NCBI GenBank assembly: GCA_964035575.1
Contig: OZ037904.1
Span: forward strand, 1-64,000
Direction of reading: 5' to 3'
Source: Rhynchopus sp. YZ270_cl-10
Taxonomy: Eukaryota; Euglenozoa; Diplonemea; Diplonemida; Diplonemidae
DNA length: 64,000 bases
The notes under the pieces: model-generated
Databases searched by the model: none
What the model saw: the letters and a program-made list of their open reading frames with translations, nothing else
What the model was told of the DNA's origin: nothing
Translations under genes and position numbers: made by a program
Shown: in pieces, positions 21,410 through 30,959 of the stretch
Numbering within the stretch: the stretch's first letter is position 1
Layout: every line of letters starts with the position of its first letter

Positions 21410-22526
21410 CTACTTAAACAAGTTTACAGTATGTGGGTGTGTGTGGGTGTGGGTGGTGTGCGCGCGTGTGGCGCACATCTCTAAAGTAAAAACTAAAAAA
21501 CTAAGGTTTTTTAGAATTAGTTCCGTCTGCTCCTCTATGTGGGCGTTCCCGCGCACCTTCTTGCAGTAGAAGTAGACTCCTGCTGCACCTGCCACTGCGA
21601 CGAGACTAGACACTACCACAATCGCCGCAACCACACCCTTTGCGAGGCCAGATGAACCCGAACCCGAACCATCCTCAGGCGACATAGTTTCTGGGACAGG
21701 CGTAGACGGCTGCGCTGTGGGCTCGGCCGTGGGTTGTGCTGTGGGGTGGGCAGTCGGGTGTGCAGTGGGCTGGGCTGTGGGCACATCCGTCGGCGGTGCG
21801 ACTGTGATCTCGGTGCTGAGGTTGTAGTAGTAGCCAGTTAGCTGCACCTCGACCTCCTGACCGTCGCATACTTCGTTGGAAGGGCGGTAGGGGAAGAGGT
21901 ATACGCTCACCGGGAGCTGGTCCTCCACCAGCATTTTCACATCCAGGGTGCACATCGGCGTCTCTGTGGACAGGTTCGCGAAGTAGTGGCCTCGTTGCGA
22001 GAAATACAGATAACCCGAAACACCGCTGGCACAGTCCGAAGTAAGCGTGAGCACTACAATCGTCTCATAAACATTATCCATCGTGAGGTTCGATTGCGCG
22101 AACCCGTCCGCGTTGAGAACAGTAGGCGGACTTTCGACACTGTACAGCTCAGAGGTGTCGATCGCGTCGAAGTACATACTCACGTCCACGGTCATAGCGC
22201 ATTTGTCGGCCACCAGAGTAAATATAGTCGCATTCGCTGCGCTTAGGTTCCACCCCTCAACGAAGGTGAAGTCCTGTGGCATCTCTGACGTGTTCACTGC
22301 TAGGAGGGGTTGCCGTCCCCTGGGTTGGCACAACAGTGTAAAGCGTCTGGTCGCACTCACTTGAGCTCACGTGGTACACAATCTTCCGCAGCAGCGTGTG
22401 GTCAGGCAGGGGTGGTCCAACGGTGCACGTCGTGTTGTCATTCGCGATGAGAGAAACTTTCGTGGTCACAATCTCCGTCGCAGTTGCCACAGCAACACAA
22501 AGTGAAATAAGGAGTGCTCTGCACAT
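21410..22526 (-). CDS. Type I membrane glycoprotein, unknown function, two exons (351 aa)
   Basis: Exon 1 is 22526-22361 and exon 2 is 22299-21410. The 61-nt intron begins GTGAGT and ends CCTCCTAG, and removing it keeps frame. Residues 1-17 form a signal peptide (MCRALLISLCVAVATAT). The ectodomain has several N-glycosylation sequons (NTT, NTS, NAT, NLT, NLS) and cysteines. Next come a Pro-Thr-Ala stalk (PTAQPTAHPTA type), a Ser/Gly linker and one membrane helix (AAIVVVSSLVAVAGAAGVYF), then a short tail. I infer a cell-surface protein with a mucin-like stalk; no ligand or family is recognised. The last roughly 45 codons lie in satellite sequence, so the annotated C-terminus after the helix may be recent or wrong. 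A TATA-like box lies upstream at 22717-22723. Confidence 0.75.
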
Positions 22527-22716
22527 CGTAAAGAGAGGTGTTGTGATAAACGAATTCGTGGAAGACCTGCACCGGTGTGGTTGTGGAGAAGGGGAGACGG
22601 AAAAACTAACATTTTGCACCTCAAAAAAAAAGAAGAGTAGTTGAAACGTGACGTGAGTGGTCCGTACCGTAAGAGAACGGAGGCGATTCACAACCGCTCG
22701 GCGAATCACGCGACTT

Positions 22717-22723
22717 CTTTATA
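22717..22723 (-). promoter_or_regulatory. TATA-like box (TATAAAG) of the membrane glycoprotein gene
   Basis: On the minus strand the sequence reads GGGGTATAAAGAAG about 190 bp upstream of the ATG at 22526. This spacing would imply a 5' UTR of about 160 nt if transcription starts about 30 bp downstream of the box. Confidence 0.4.
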
Positions 22724-23096
22724 CCCCAGCCTTTTTTAACGGCCTACAGGTGATACCGTGGGAGCACAGCGGGGACCCTAAGGGCAATTATGGCTCAATT
22801 CGTAAATGCGTAACGCGCACGTACCATCGCTTTGGGGGAGCGACTTGCCTTGTCGCATAGTGGGGGGGATCTACGCGGGAGCAACTAGCCTAGTGACGGT
22901 GGGGGGGTGAAGGAAGGTTGTGGAAAACGTGCGGCAGTGTTTTTGGCTGAGTACGTTATTTTCTTTTTGTTAGTGGTAGATGCTAGAGGGGAAGAGGGCT
23001 CAGGCGGGTGGTTTTTTACAGGACTTTTTAGGTGAGAAAAAGTTACACGCTCGTCCCAAAGCACAAAAAATCTGTTCTTTCCGCGCACATACACAC

Positions 23097-24220
23097 TCAC
23101 TCGCGCCAATGCTTTGCACGGTTGCGCACCCACTTCCGCTCGAGGGTGTGCCAACCACAGTCCGCCACGTCGCCCACGACACCCATGCCCCGTGCCGCAG
23201 GCATGTGAGCGACACAGAGGTTCGGCACGCAGCTGTCGTCTGCATGCTCCTCGCCGATGAGGTCCACATGTGCCTCGTCCACCTCACGGTCGCACTGCCC
23301 CCATGGGTTGATGCACATTGTCCCCGTGTTCGCCATGTAGCGCAGTCCCACGGTCGGGTCGCTCGCCACAGAGCGGTACCAGTGCATGAAGCTGGTGACA
23401 TCCCAGACACCACCCTGCCCGCCACTCCCGCCCGGCTCTTGGGTATGGCTCTCGAAGCGGAACCCACCTACGTCGTGGAGGAGCTCGCCCGAGCACGCCT
23501 GACGCACTGCACACGGCACGACGACAACGTCGGTGACGGGCACAGCACCACGCTGCTGCAGGAGGTACAACGTGCCTGCCTCGGACATGAGCACCGACAC
23601 GGCAGCAGCGATGCCGTCCTCACTCTGGCGTGTCAGGAAAGGGACGAGGGGTGGCGTGCCTGGGAAGGACATCCTGCGCACGGAGCAGCTGGGCGGCACG
23701 GTGGCGTAGGGGTGTGGCATGGGGAGGTCTCCCGTACGCGAGAAGAAGAGACGCCAGAGGGCAGGCATGTCTGGCACGCTTCCGAGCAGGCTGTGCGAAT
23801 ACGTCAGCTTGTGGCGCACCACAGGGATGCATCCGCTACCCTCACCCTGCGTCCACTCAAAGGCGTTGAGGCCTATCGCCTGCGCCACGCCTGTCGAGAA
23901 GAAGCTGCATATCCTGCGCATCTGCATGAGGTCCTTCCAGCAGTTCGAGGCTAGCGGGTTCGGCTCCGTGAGACACGCAAAGACACGTTGGATGACGTCA
24001 AGATCGTCCAGCCAGTGTTTCTTCGTGATCTTAATACGCTTGCGCTGCGTCAGCTTCAGGTCCTTATGCACCTTCGTCACCTCGTCGTTGACTTCGTCCC
24101 AGATGGGGATCGTTGGCCACCCGGTGAAGAACTGTTGCGTGGTGGATGGAGGGGGGCTCTCAAAAGAATGGGGGCGTGTGAATATACCATAGGCTTCCGC
24201 GGACTTTCACCCTTCTGCAT
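23097..24220 (-). CDS. Conserved-looking protein of unknown function, two exons (355 aa)
   Basis: Proposed exon 1 is 24220-24188 (MQKGESPRKPM) and exon 2 is 24131-23097. The 56-nt intron starts GTATAT and ends CAACAG, and joins in phase 0. The long exon has no usable ATG near its start, which is why a short first exon is inferred. The protein begins with a charged, helix-rich part (KLTQRKRIKITKKHWLDDLD) followed by a mixed globular part with several Cys and Trp; I recognise no domain. A GA|GTGAGT donor overlaps the stop codon. An acceptor at CCCCTCTAG near 22990 could replace the end with a tiny last exon (residues DIYH), as in neighbouring genes. It starts about 110 bp downstream of the Schlafen-like gene on the same strand. 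Confidence 0.6.
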
Positions 24221-24328
24221 CGCTGGCAGGTCTGCGTCGTTGCGCTTCACACTTACTTCTAAGACGTTCAGGGGTGAGATTTTGGGTGGCCTGTTAGTGA
24301 GTGTGGTGTTCGTTGAATATTCAAATCC

Positions 24329-26987
24329 TCAATCACAACTGAAACAAACTTACAAGGTGGACTGGATGTGCACATCACAAAGAATCAAAGCACAGGTACA
24401 TAAGATGAACCCACCCGAAAATAGCTACATACTTTTGCATCTCGACAATGGAACAATGCGCAGACGCCATGACTCGCTCCACCACAAGACGCCACTCTGG
24501 CTTTGGTGGCTCACTCCACTCGCCTGTGTGTCGGAACTGCTTGAGCGTGGACGACACGAAGCACTGCGGTGCAGCTTGCGCGCTGTCGCCACGGACCACA
24601 ACGTAGTACAGCGCACTGTGCTCCTCAGGAGCCTTGGGGAGGCAGGGCTGGTATGTGATGGGCACGAGGGCGAGACCGAAAGGAAGCAACGACCTGAGTG
24701 CCTTGTGCGCCTGGGCACGCAAGGTGTTCACGGTCTTCTCCATGTTGAAGCCACCCTGCGCAAAGAGGACTATCGCAACCGTTGCATCTGCAGCACCCTT
24801 CCACGGTGTGGGTGGCTTGACGGGGTGCAGCTTGAGCGTCACCCAGTCCGGCGGCATGGGTGGGATGAACTTGCGGAGGCTGGAGCTGATGCCTTTCGTG
24901 AGCGACGCAAGGTCGCGCTTCGTCAGCGAGATGCCGAGCACGAGGGCTGCACGGTCCTCACCGCCATGGTACTCGAGCCACTCTTCAGGGGGGTACGTGT
25001 CGCCGTGCTCGGCCCAGGCACGCATGTAGGTAGGGCGGTCGCTGCTGTCGTCCTCCTCGCTAGAGCAGCAGCTCTTCACACTGCCACGGCGGGTGCCCTT
25101 CTCCTTATCCTTCTTTTCGACGACACGTGACAGCTCGCGGCGGTGCACCTCGAAGACACCCACTAGCAACTTCCCGCTTCCGTACGCATTCGCAAACCCA
25201 GCCATGAACTTTGGCACGTTCTGCAGCAGCTCCGACATCGGGTCTACCCAGTAGGATTTGTAGTCCAGAGACACGTCCTCGCTCTCGAAGAGACGCTGTG
25301 CAAATCTGTACGTCTGCACGGAGGGTGCCGTGGGGTGCTGCAGGTGCGCACGCAGACCAGGGGTGCAGCCGTCGTCCCTGCACCCGATGTTGACGTTGCT
25401 CGTCTTGATATGCTTCACAAAGAAGTCCGGCGCTGCGTACAGGTGCCGTGCCCAGCGGCATGCGTTCTCAAATGCCTTCAGGTAGATCTCGTACGAGTTG
25501 ACCGCCTTCTCCGTCTCAAGGTTGTCCAGGTGGCGTACGTGCAGGCGACGGTTCTTCCAGCGGTGCTTGTCCTCGCCAGAGATCGCGTTGTCGAAGTACA
25601 GGTACGGGATGTTCTGCAGCACGATCTTCACGTACACACGGTCCTCCCCGACAGGCTTTATCCACACCAGGGCTTGCATGTCCGAGGAGATCACGTTCTT
25701 GAGAGCGCGTGACTGGCTTGGTGTGTCGACCCTGAGCGGCGGCCAGATGTCGTGCATAAGAATCCTAAGGAGCTCCGCACGCAGGTGTTCGATGTACGAT
25801 TTGACCTCTTCCCGTCGCTTCTGGCGGTGCGGCACGTCCGCGTGGTGGCTGTGGCTGTGGTGATGGCTCACGCAGGGTATACCGACAGTGTTACCAAAGG
25901 CGTCGTACCTACCGAAGTACAGACAGGCACGTTTTGTGGAGCGCCGCAGGTACAGCAGGTTGAGCACTGCGGGGATCGCGACTCTGGCTTGGTTGAGCAG
26001 CTGCGAATGCACGGACTCACGACGACGCGGGTTGACACGGAAAGTCATGATGTGCACCCGCGTGCCACTCACGACAACGGACCCGGAGATGTTGCGGTAC
26101 TGCTCAAGACGCTTCTCCGCACACTTCGAGCAGATGTCGTAGTCACAGCTTCGACACCCGTAGAACGCACGCGAACGCGGTTTGTACACTTCGCACTTCT
26201 CCCACAGCGCCTTGGGGTACTTCTTTTTCTCAAAAAAGTGCTTTTGTGTGATGAACACACCCTCGCGGTGGGGGTCCATCCGCTTCTCTGTGCCGAAGGG
26301 CGATGTGTACTCACATGAGTCGCAGAGGAGCTGCAGGCGGATCACTCTGGTGGGGTGGTTCAGTGCACATGCCACGTTGGTGCAACACGTGTCACATAGG
26401 ATCAGAAGACACTCCGGGCAGAAGAAGACCGGCGACGTCGCTGTGGTGTCTGTCCTGTTCGGGCCACGTCCATGGCACACATCGCACATCGCGCTGACCT
26501 CTGTGAGGGTGTGCCCCTCCTTGCACATCATGATCTTCTGGTGCACCTCCTTTGTGTTCATCGCAATGCTCATCCACGGGTCTGCATGCGCAGTGTCGTC
26601 GTCCTGCTTCGACACAGGCGACTGCAACGGTGTCACCGACGGCGTCGAGTCAGTGCGGTGCAAATGCGGCTTCCCCGAGAACGGCGTCCAAACCTGAAAC
26701 CGCGTCACGTCGTCATTGTGCACCGGAGAGCCTCCATCCGTATGCGTGGCACTCCCTAGGTCAAACACAGACCCGGTCCGTTCAAACCCGTCGTCCACTC
26801 TCCCAATCAAATTCGACTGATCTCCAACATGCCCGCCGGTGGGCAGTACGTATGGTGTGCCTTTGCCGTGGTGTGCGTGGTGGTGGTGGTGGTTGTTGCG
26901 CGGCGACGGCGGCGGGCGAGTCTCAAACTCCGGAATGGGGTTGTGCCCTGGACGGGGCCTGTTAGGGGTGCGTCTTGCTTTGTCCAT
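24329..26987 (-). CDS. Schlafen-like AlbA_2 domain protein with N-terminal zinc fingers (about 854 aa)
   Basis: The start chosen is MDKARRTPNR (ATG at 26985-26987); the open frame runs 50 codons further upstream without good context. Parts: a disordered, His-rich N-terminus (about 1-130); two cysteine-rich zinc-binding modules (about 155-290) of the CxxGHxL...CDxC...CxxC type and GCRSCDYDICSKC type; a basic middle region; an AlbA_2-like domain (about 565-615 plus continuation) with ESEDVSLDYKSY and FANAYGSGKLLVGV, matching the Schlafen pattern of E...E/DxK and a glycine-rich strand; then a C-terminal domain. A 94-nt intron (24432-24339, GTATGT...TTTCAG) leads to a 10-nt last exon giving the end QNCD. 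Schlafen AlbA_2 domains bind or cut RNA in animals; here that is only inference. Confidence 0.7.
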
Positions 26988-27609
26988 TGTGAGGGAGAAG
27001 AGGGGGACGACTGTGAGGTCTATCCCATTGGGTGTGGGGAAGACTCCGTACAACGAAACGTCTCCTCCTGTGGGTGGGGGAAGTTCTCGGGTAAGTGATG
27101 TATGCAGTCCACGGGTGATATGGGACGAACAAAACAAACGTAGACGGGTGTTGCAAAAAAGGGGAGGGTCTATTAATGAGCTATTTTCCTTTCATTTGGT
27201 TAAGTCTGTTGTCTTGCTTCGTTTTGTTTTTTTGCTGTGCCACAAAAAAGCCAAAAAAAAAAAATTCTGTGGTGGTACCCACAACAACCTCGAACATCAA
27301 ACACTCCCACACTCTATTGAGAGAAAGTCCCCCCACATCCTCATCCTGGTTCCCCGAGGTGGTGGTACCACATGCTGGGTTGGGAAGTGCATCTCAAATG
27401 TGTGGGGAAGTGAACGTGGGGAGCTTGCCTTTTCGCTTTTGTGGCATATTTTTTTTTCCTTATGAAATATTGGTTTTGCGTTAGTGGTGCACAATCGCAC
27501 GATGCGCTCTTCACTACAGGATCGAAACAAAAAAAAGCCCAGTTTTAAAAAGACAGGGAATTGTTCTCGTCCAAAAAAAAGAAGAAGAAGAATGAAAAGA
27601 AAAGAAAAC

Positions 27610-27652
27610 TATTGTGAGATGGAATGTGCACACATGTGCACACATCTTTCCT
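27610..27652 (+). other. H1 hairpin motif, copy 1 (diverged)
   Basis: ATTGTGAGATG lead, then a GTGCAC/GTGCAC self-complementary stem. This is the least typical member, because the stem region is almost wholly alternating GTGCAC/ACAC. Confidence 0.45.
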
Positions 27653-27701
27653 AATATCGTTTTCGCGCGGGAGCACGCTGGGTGTTTGAAAATAAAGAAA
27701 A

Positions 27702-27743
27702 ATTTGTGAAAGATGAACCTAAGCCTCTCGTACTTAGTCAACC
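27702..27743 (+). other. H1 hairpin motif, copy 2 (family description)
   Basis: Reference member. Layout: a lead like TTTGTGAAAGATGAAC, a stem (here CTAAG / CTTAG), a 7-9-nt loop often containing CTC, then a CAACC-like tail and an A run. About 20 copies lie at 27.6-63.6 kb, all on the plus strand. Stem sequences differ but stay paired, for example CTAAGC/GCTTAG, GTGC/GCAC, GTGTA/TACAC, CACT/AGTG. On the complementary strand each copy would read hairpin, GTTCATCTTAC, then a T-rich run, which would suit a short RNA with a T-run terminator. Which strand is functional, if any, is unknown. Confidence 0.6.
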
Positions 27744-27763
27744 TAAAATAAAAAAATAAAAAG

Positions 27764-27805
27764 ATTTTGTAATATGAACCTAAGCCTCTCGTGTGCTTAG
27801 CCATA
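27764..27805 (+). other. H1 hairpin motif, copy 3
   Basis: Lead TTTTGTAATATGAAC; 6-bp stem CTAAGC/GCTTAG, loop CTCTCGTGT. Only about 20 bp separate it from copy 2, so the pair may be a local duplication. Confidence 0.6.
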
Positions 27806-28079
27806 CTGAAAACAACATTGCTTTTGCATACGGTGGCAGAGATTGAGACTTTTGAAAAAACTCTGCTCTTGACGCTCACCCCCAAACTGATAACGTGCAA
27901 ACCTATGTGATCCACACGCACGTATTTCTCTTGCACACAGCCTTTTAAACCACTTTTAACGTCTCATTTCTAATCGACAATCTGCCTAAAGACAGTACTA
28001 TTCTCTCTCTCGCTGTTCCCCCTTTTTTTTGTGGGAAAACCGCAGCTTTTTTGTACCTTTCTTTCATGCATTTTTCTTG

Positions 28080-28127
28080 TTTTGAAAACTTGGTTAGTGT
28101 AAGACACCCGAGGATGAGCTCCACACA
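28080..28127 (+). other. H2 motif, diverged copy
   Basis: TTTTGAAAACTTGGTTAGTGTA, a CACCC block and GCTCCAC are kept; the middle differs from the three better copies near 43.3, 44.4 and 56.1 kb. Confidence 0.55.
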
Positions 28128-28338
28128 TTTTTTTTCTTTTTGGTGTGACTACACCAGATGATGCAAACGCACAACCTACGTCCAACTCGTACAGTACGTT
28201 TTCCAAGCCCCTTTGCATGCCTTCTCCCTACCCCATGACCCACCACTCTACTGTAACGTTGAGCGGAGAACCGCTTGTTCTTTGGTTTACACATGTTTTG
28301 TGTAAGATAAAAATCAATGTGAAAAAAAAAAGTGAAGT

Positions 28339-28372
28339 TGATAGTGCAAACGCCTCTGGGACGCAGACACTG
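28339..28372 (+). other. H4 motif (AGTGCAAACGCC ... GACACT)
   Basis: GATAGTGCAAACGCCTCTGG followed by GACGCAGACACTGG. Outer arms are AGTG/CACT with an inner GC-rich pairing. Related copies lie at 39199-39229, 42518-42553, 50796-50826, 55528-55556 and 57237-57275, all on the plus strand. Confidence 0.55.
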
Positions 28373-28420
28373 GAAAAAAAAACAGAAATACTTGAGAAAA
28401 AACTTATTGTACCCACTGTG

Positions 28421-28678
28421 GGGGGGGGGCTAAATACAAGGGGGCAGAGGAAATCCTGGAGGAGTGGCTGTTGTTTATGTCAATACCCATTATTTTGAAA
28501 TTTTTGGGTCAAAACAAACCCACTAAAATGGGCGTGCCCTGCCGGAAATCCGTCTGGGGAGGATCGCCAGATATCACTATAGAATGCCCTGTGAGGGTGA
28601 GGAACAACTTCGGCCTGGACCAAGTCGCTGGGAACTTCAAAAAAAAAAAAGAGAAAAAAAAGTAGTATTTAGCCCCCC
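28421..28678. mobile_element. MITE-like element with GGGGGGCTAAATAC ends
   Basis: Left end GGGGGGCTAAATAC at the end of a G run; right end is its complement (GTATTTAGCCCCCC). About 255 bp, non-coding. No clear target duplication. The superfamily is unknown; G-rich ends recall the element at 21075-21396. Confidence 0.55.
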
Positions 28679-28746
28679 AAGATGAATCGTACCGGGATAA
28701 AATTCTCGGAAGGGGGCACGCTGTTCAGGCGGTACGAATTCATCTT
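28679..28746. repeat. Inverted repeat AAGATGAATCGTACCG
   Basis: Arms of 16 and 17 bases (the right one has one extra T) are separated by about 35 bp. It abuts the right end of the MITE-like element, so it may be part of the same insertion. Confidence 0.7.
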
Positions 28747-28839
28747 CGAAAAAAACTTTTGTTTTTTGTTTGTTTTTTTTTTTTGGTCCCCCGACGGAGA
28801 TTGGGCTATTTTTTCCACACACACCCACAACACTCTACT

Positions 28840-30486
28840 CTAGGCAGTAACGGTCCACTGCGGGGGCTCAATCTGTTTTGGAAAAATGTGCATTTTTTTT
28901 AACCCTGACACACAACACACAACACACAACACACAACATACCTGGAGAGGGACCTCGCGCTTTCTGTACACACCCGCAGAGTCGTTGCCGGCGTAGAGAA
29001 GACCCATCTTCTGCGGCACCTGACACGAGAAGAAAGGTGAGGGTTGAATGGTTGGATGGTTAAATGGTGTCTTTCTAACCCGCACAAACTAATGGGTGTG
29101 GGAGGGTGGTAGGACGACATACCCACACTTCCAGCTTCTTCATGGCGTGCGTCTCCTCAAGAAGCTCCCAGTGCGACGCAAGGTGGTCGTGGAAGCGCCA
29201 GTCACCTGCGAGGAAGGGTAAAGGGAGTTGATGGTATTGTTCGGTGGTGGTGGTGGTGGTGGTGGAGTCGATGGCAAAAGGCACAAAAGCTTCCGAACCC
29301 ATGCATTGGATTTCGTTAAAAAATGAGACAAAAAACAGGGGGTTTTTCGGAGGATTAGACTCAGTGCAAAAATTTTATTTTTTTGAAAACTGGACTCAAA
29401 CACCATACCAGTAGCGTTGACGTCCCCGACGTAGATGAGGAAGTCGCCGCCCTGCTGCGCGAACTTGAGGATTGTGTCGTACGCCATTTGCGACTCCTCA
29501 CGCACCTTCGAGCCGAACGGCGGCCAGCAGAGGAGCAGGATGTCCTCAGACATGTCGCCAAAGGCCGCAAGGCTGTCGACGTCGCCCATCTCGACTTCGA
29601 TGTCGAACTTCACACCTATCTTCTTCTGCGGCATTGCGTCGTAGGCGTACACCTTGACCTCATGCGATAGCTCCTTCGCCGCGTGGAAGAACACATGTTC
29701 TATGTACCCCGTCCCTGCACCCATGCTCACGATCTTCGAGCACTGTTTCTTGTACTTGAACGCCGCCTCCAGCATCTCGCGAGCGTTGTCCGGCCCCGTC
29801 AGCGACCATGCGTAGCGGCTGGTTGCCCAGCGGTGCGCTTCGTACATGAAGGGTGCGTGGAGGATTGCGGGCAGGCGGCGGTAGCGTCCGTCGACCTGCC
29901 TCTTGAACTCCATGTAGTCCTGCTTGCACTGCAGGATAAGCTTGAGGATGACCACCTGCATATGCGGGTAGTAGTAGAAACTCCCGCACGTCCCACAGAA
30001 GGGGTACGCCTCCGTCTCGCCCACCTTGGCAGTGACACGGTTGTTCGGGTCCTGCGTGTTGCCGCAGACCACGCATTTGTAGATACCCTGGGTGTGCTGG
30101 TTGCCCATGTAGATCAGCTCGTTGAAGATCTCATTCAGGTCTGTGCGGAGGGCAGGAGAGGGGGGTTGGAAAGTGCTTCCGAAAAGTGTATTTGAAATAA
30201 GTAAAAACGTTAAATTATGTGGCAGAGAGGCATTGTATATGAGTCAAATGCAAATGTTGTGGTTTTGAATTAAATTGTGCATTTCGAGGGCAAAAATAGG
30301 TTTTAAGATGCTCAGAATCTCATGTTGAAGAGTCACTACAAAAAAGCGTGTGGTGTATGGTATACCTTTCTCCGGAAGAGGGCCGTGTTTGCACTGGCAA
30401 TCCCACCCGTACGGGCAGAACCCGTACTGTGCGTACATCGTGCACGGCTCATCACGGTCCGGCGGTGGGTGCTGCAGCAAGGACAT
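28840..30486 (-). CDS. CCCH zinc-finger plus Rossmann methyltransferase-like protein, five exons (348 aa)
   Basis: Exons: 30486-30366, 30140-29409, 29205-29123, 29019-28942 and 28872-28840. Introns are 225, 203, 103 and 69 nt, all GT(ATG/ATA)...CAG, and the joined frame is open to TAG. Exon 1 (MSLLQHPPPDRDEP...) holds a CCCH finger, C15-x8-C24-x5-C30-x3-H34. Exon 2 holds a zinc ribbon (C63, C66, C89, C92) and a nucleotide-binding-like loop SMGAGTGYIE (179-188), followed by LLLCWPPFGS (242-251). The WPPF strand followed by a DxLIYVG-type strand (FLIYVGDVNATGDWRFHDHL) matches an uncharacterised eukaryotic family with a methyltransferase-like fold. I infer an RNA-related methyltransferase or pseudo-methyltransferase; substrate unknown. 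The exon structure is unusually well supported by frame and conserved protein text across all joins. Confidence 0.8.
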
Positions 30487-30959
30487 GGTGTCTTTGTGAT
30501 GTCTCTTCCTCCACAGAGAGAAGAGAAGGGGGAGGAGGTCCTTGCCTTGTTGTGTGTCGTTCCTCCACACCTTTTTCTGTTAGTGGTACATGATGGTTGT
30601 GTGAGTGGGATTGGAGTGGGATGGACGGAAAGGACTCCCCAAACGAGGCAGCACAAACAAAAAAAAGAGGATAAAAAATGGAAAAGGATAAAAAATTGGT
30701 TCCTTTCTTCTGAGAGCAGAGGTGTCAAAAAACTACCTCTTTCCTCTCTTATGGACGGAATTTTTTGCTCCCAAAAGAAAATGGAAAAAAAATTCCCTAA
30801 AAAATAAAAAGGGCTATCGAGAATACGACGATCCGATAGTTTTGCTTTTTCCATTTACCCCCTTGAAAGTATCAGGGCTCCACCCCCCTTCCACCCCTTC
30901 AGTATCGCTACCTTCCGAGACATCTCCTCTTTCCCGATCTCCTTTTTGATAAGCCTTAG
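30487..30959. other. Intergenic spacer between the methyltransferase-like and PPR genes
   Basis: Pyrimidine/purine tracts and short A runs. No gene, hairpin motif or mobile element seen. It must hold the 5' region of the upstream-reading methyltransferase-like gene and the 3' end of the PPR gene. Confidence 0.5.

Larger units (their letters stand above)
26988..28839. other. Intergenic AT-rich region with hairpin motifs and small inverted-repeat elements
   Basis: No gene recognised. It contains three H1 hairpin motifs (27610-27652, 27702-27743, 27764-27805), one H2 motif (28080-28127), one H4 motif (28339-28372), a MITE-like element (28421-28678) and an inverted repeat (28679-28746), all described separately. 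The left end holds the 5' region of the Schlafen-like gene. Confidence 0.6.

Noticed and set aside
22980-27465. Plus-strand ORFs up to 380 codons opposite the minus-strand genes (for example 22980-23954 and 23988-25130)
   Set aside because: They mirror GC-rich minus-strand exons, show no domain, and conflict with the spliced minus-strand models that carry recognisable motifs.
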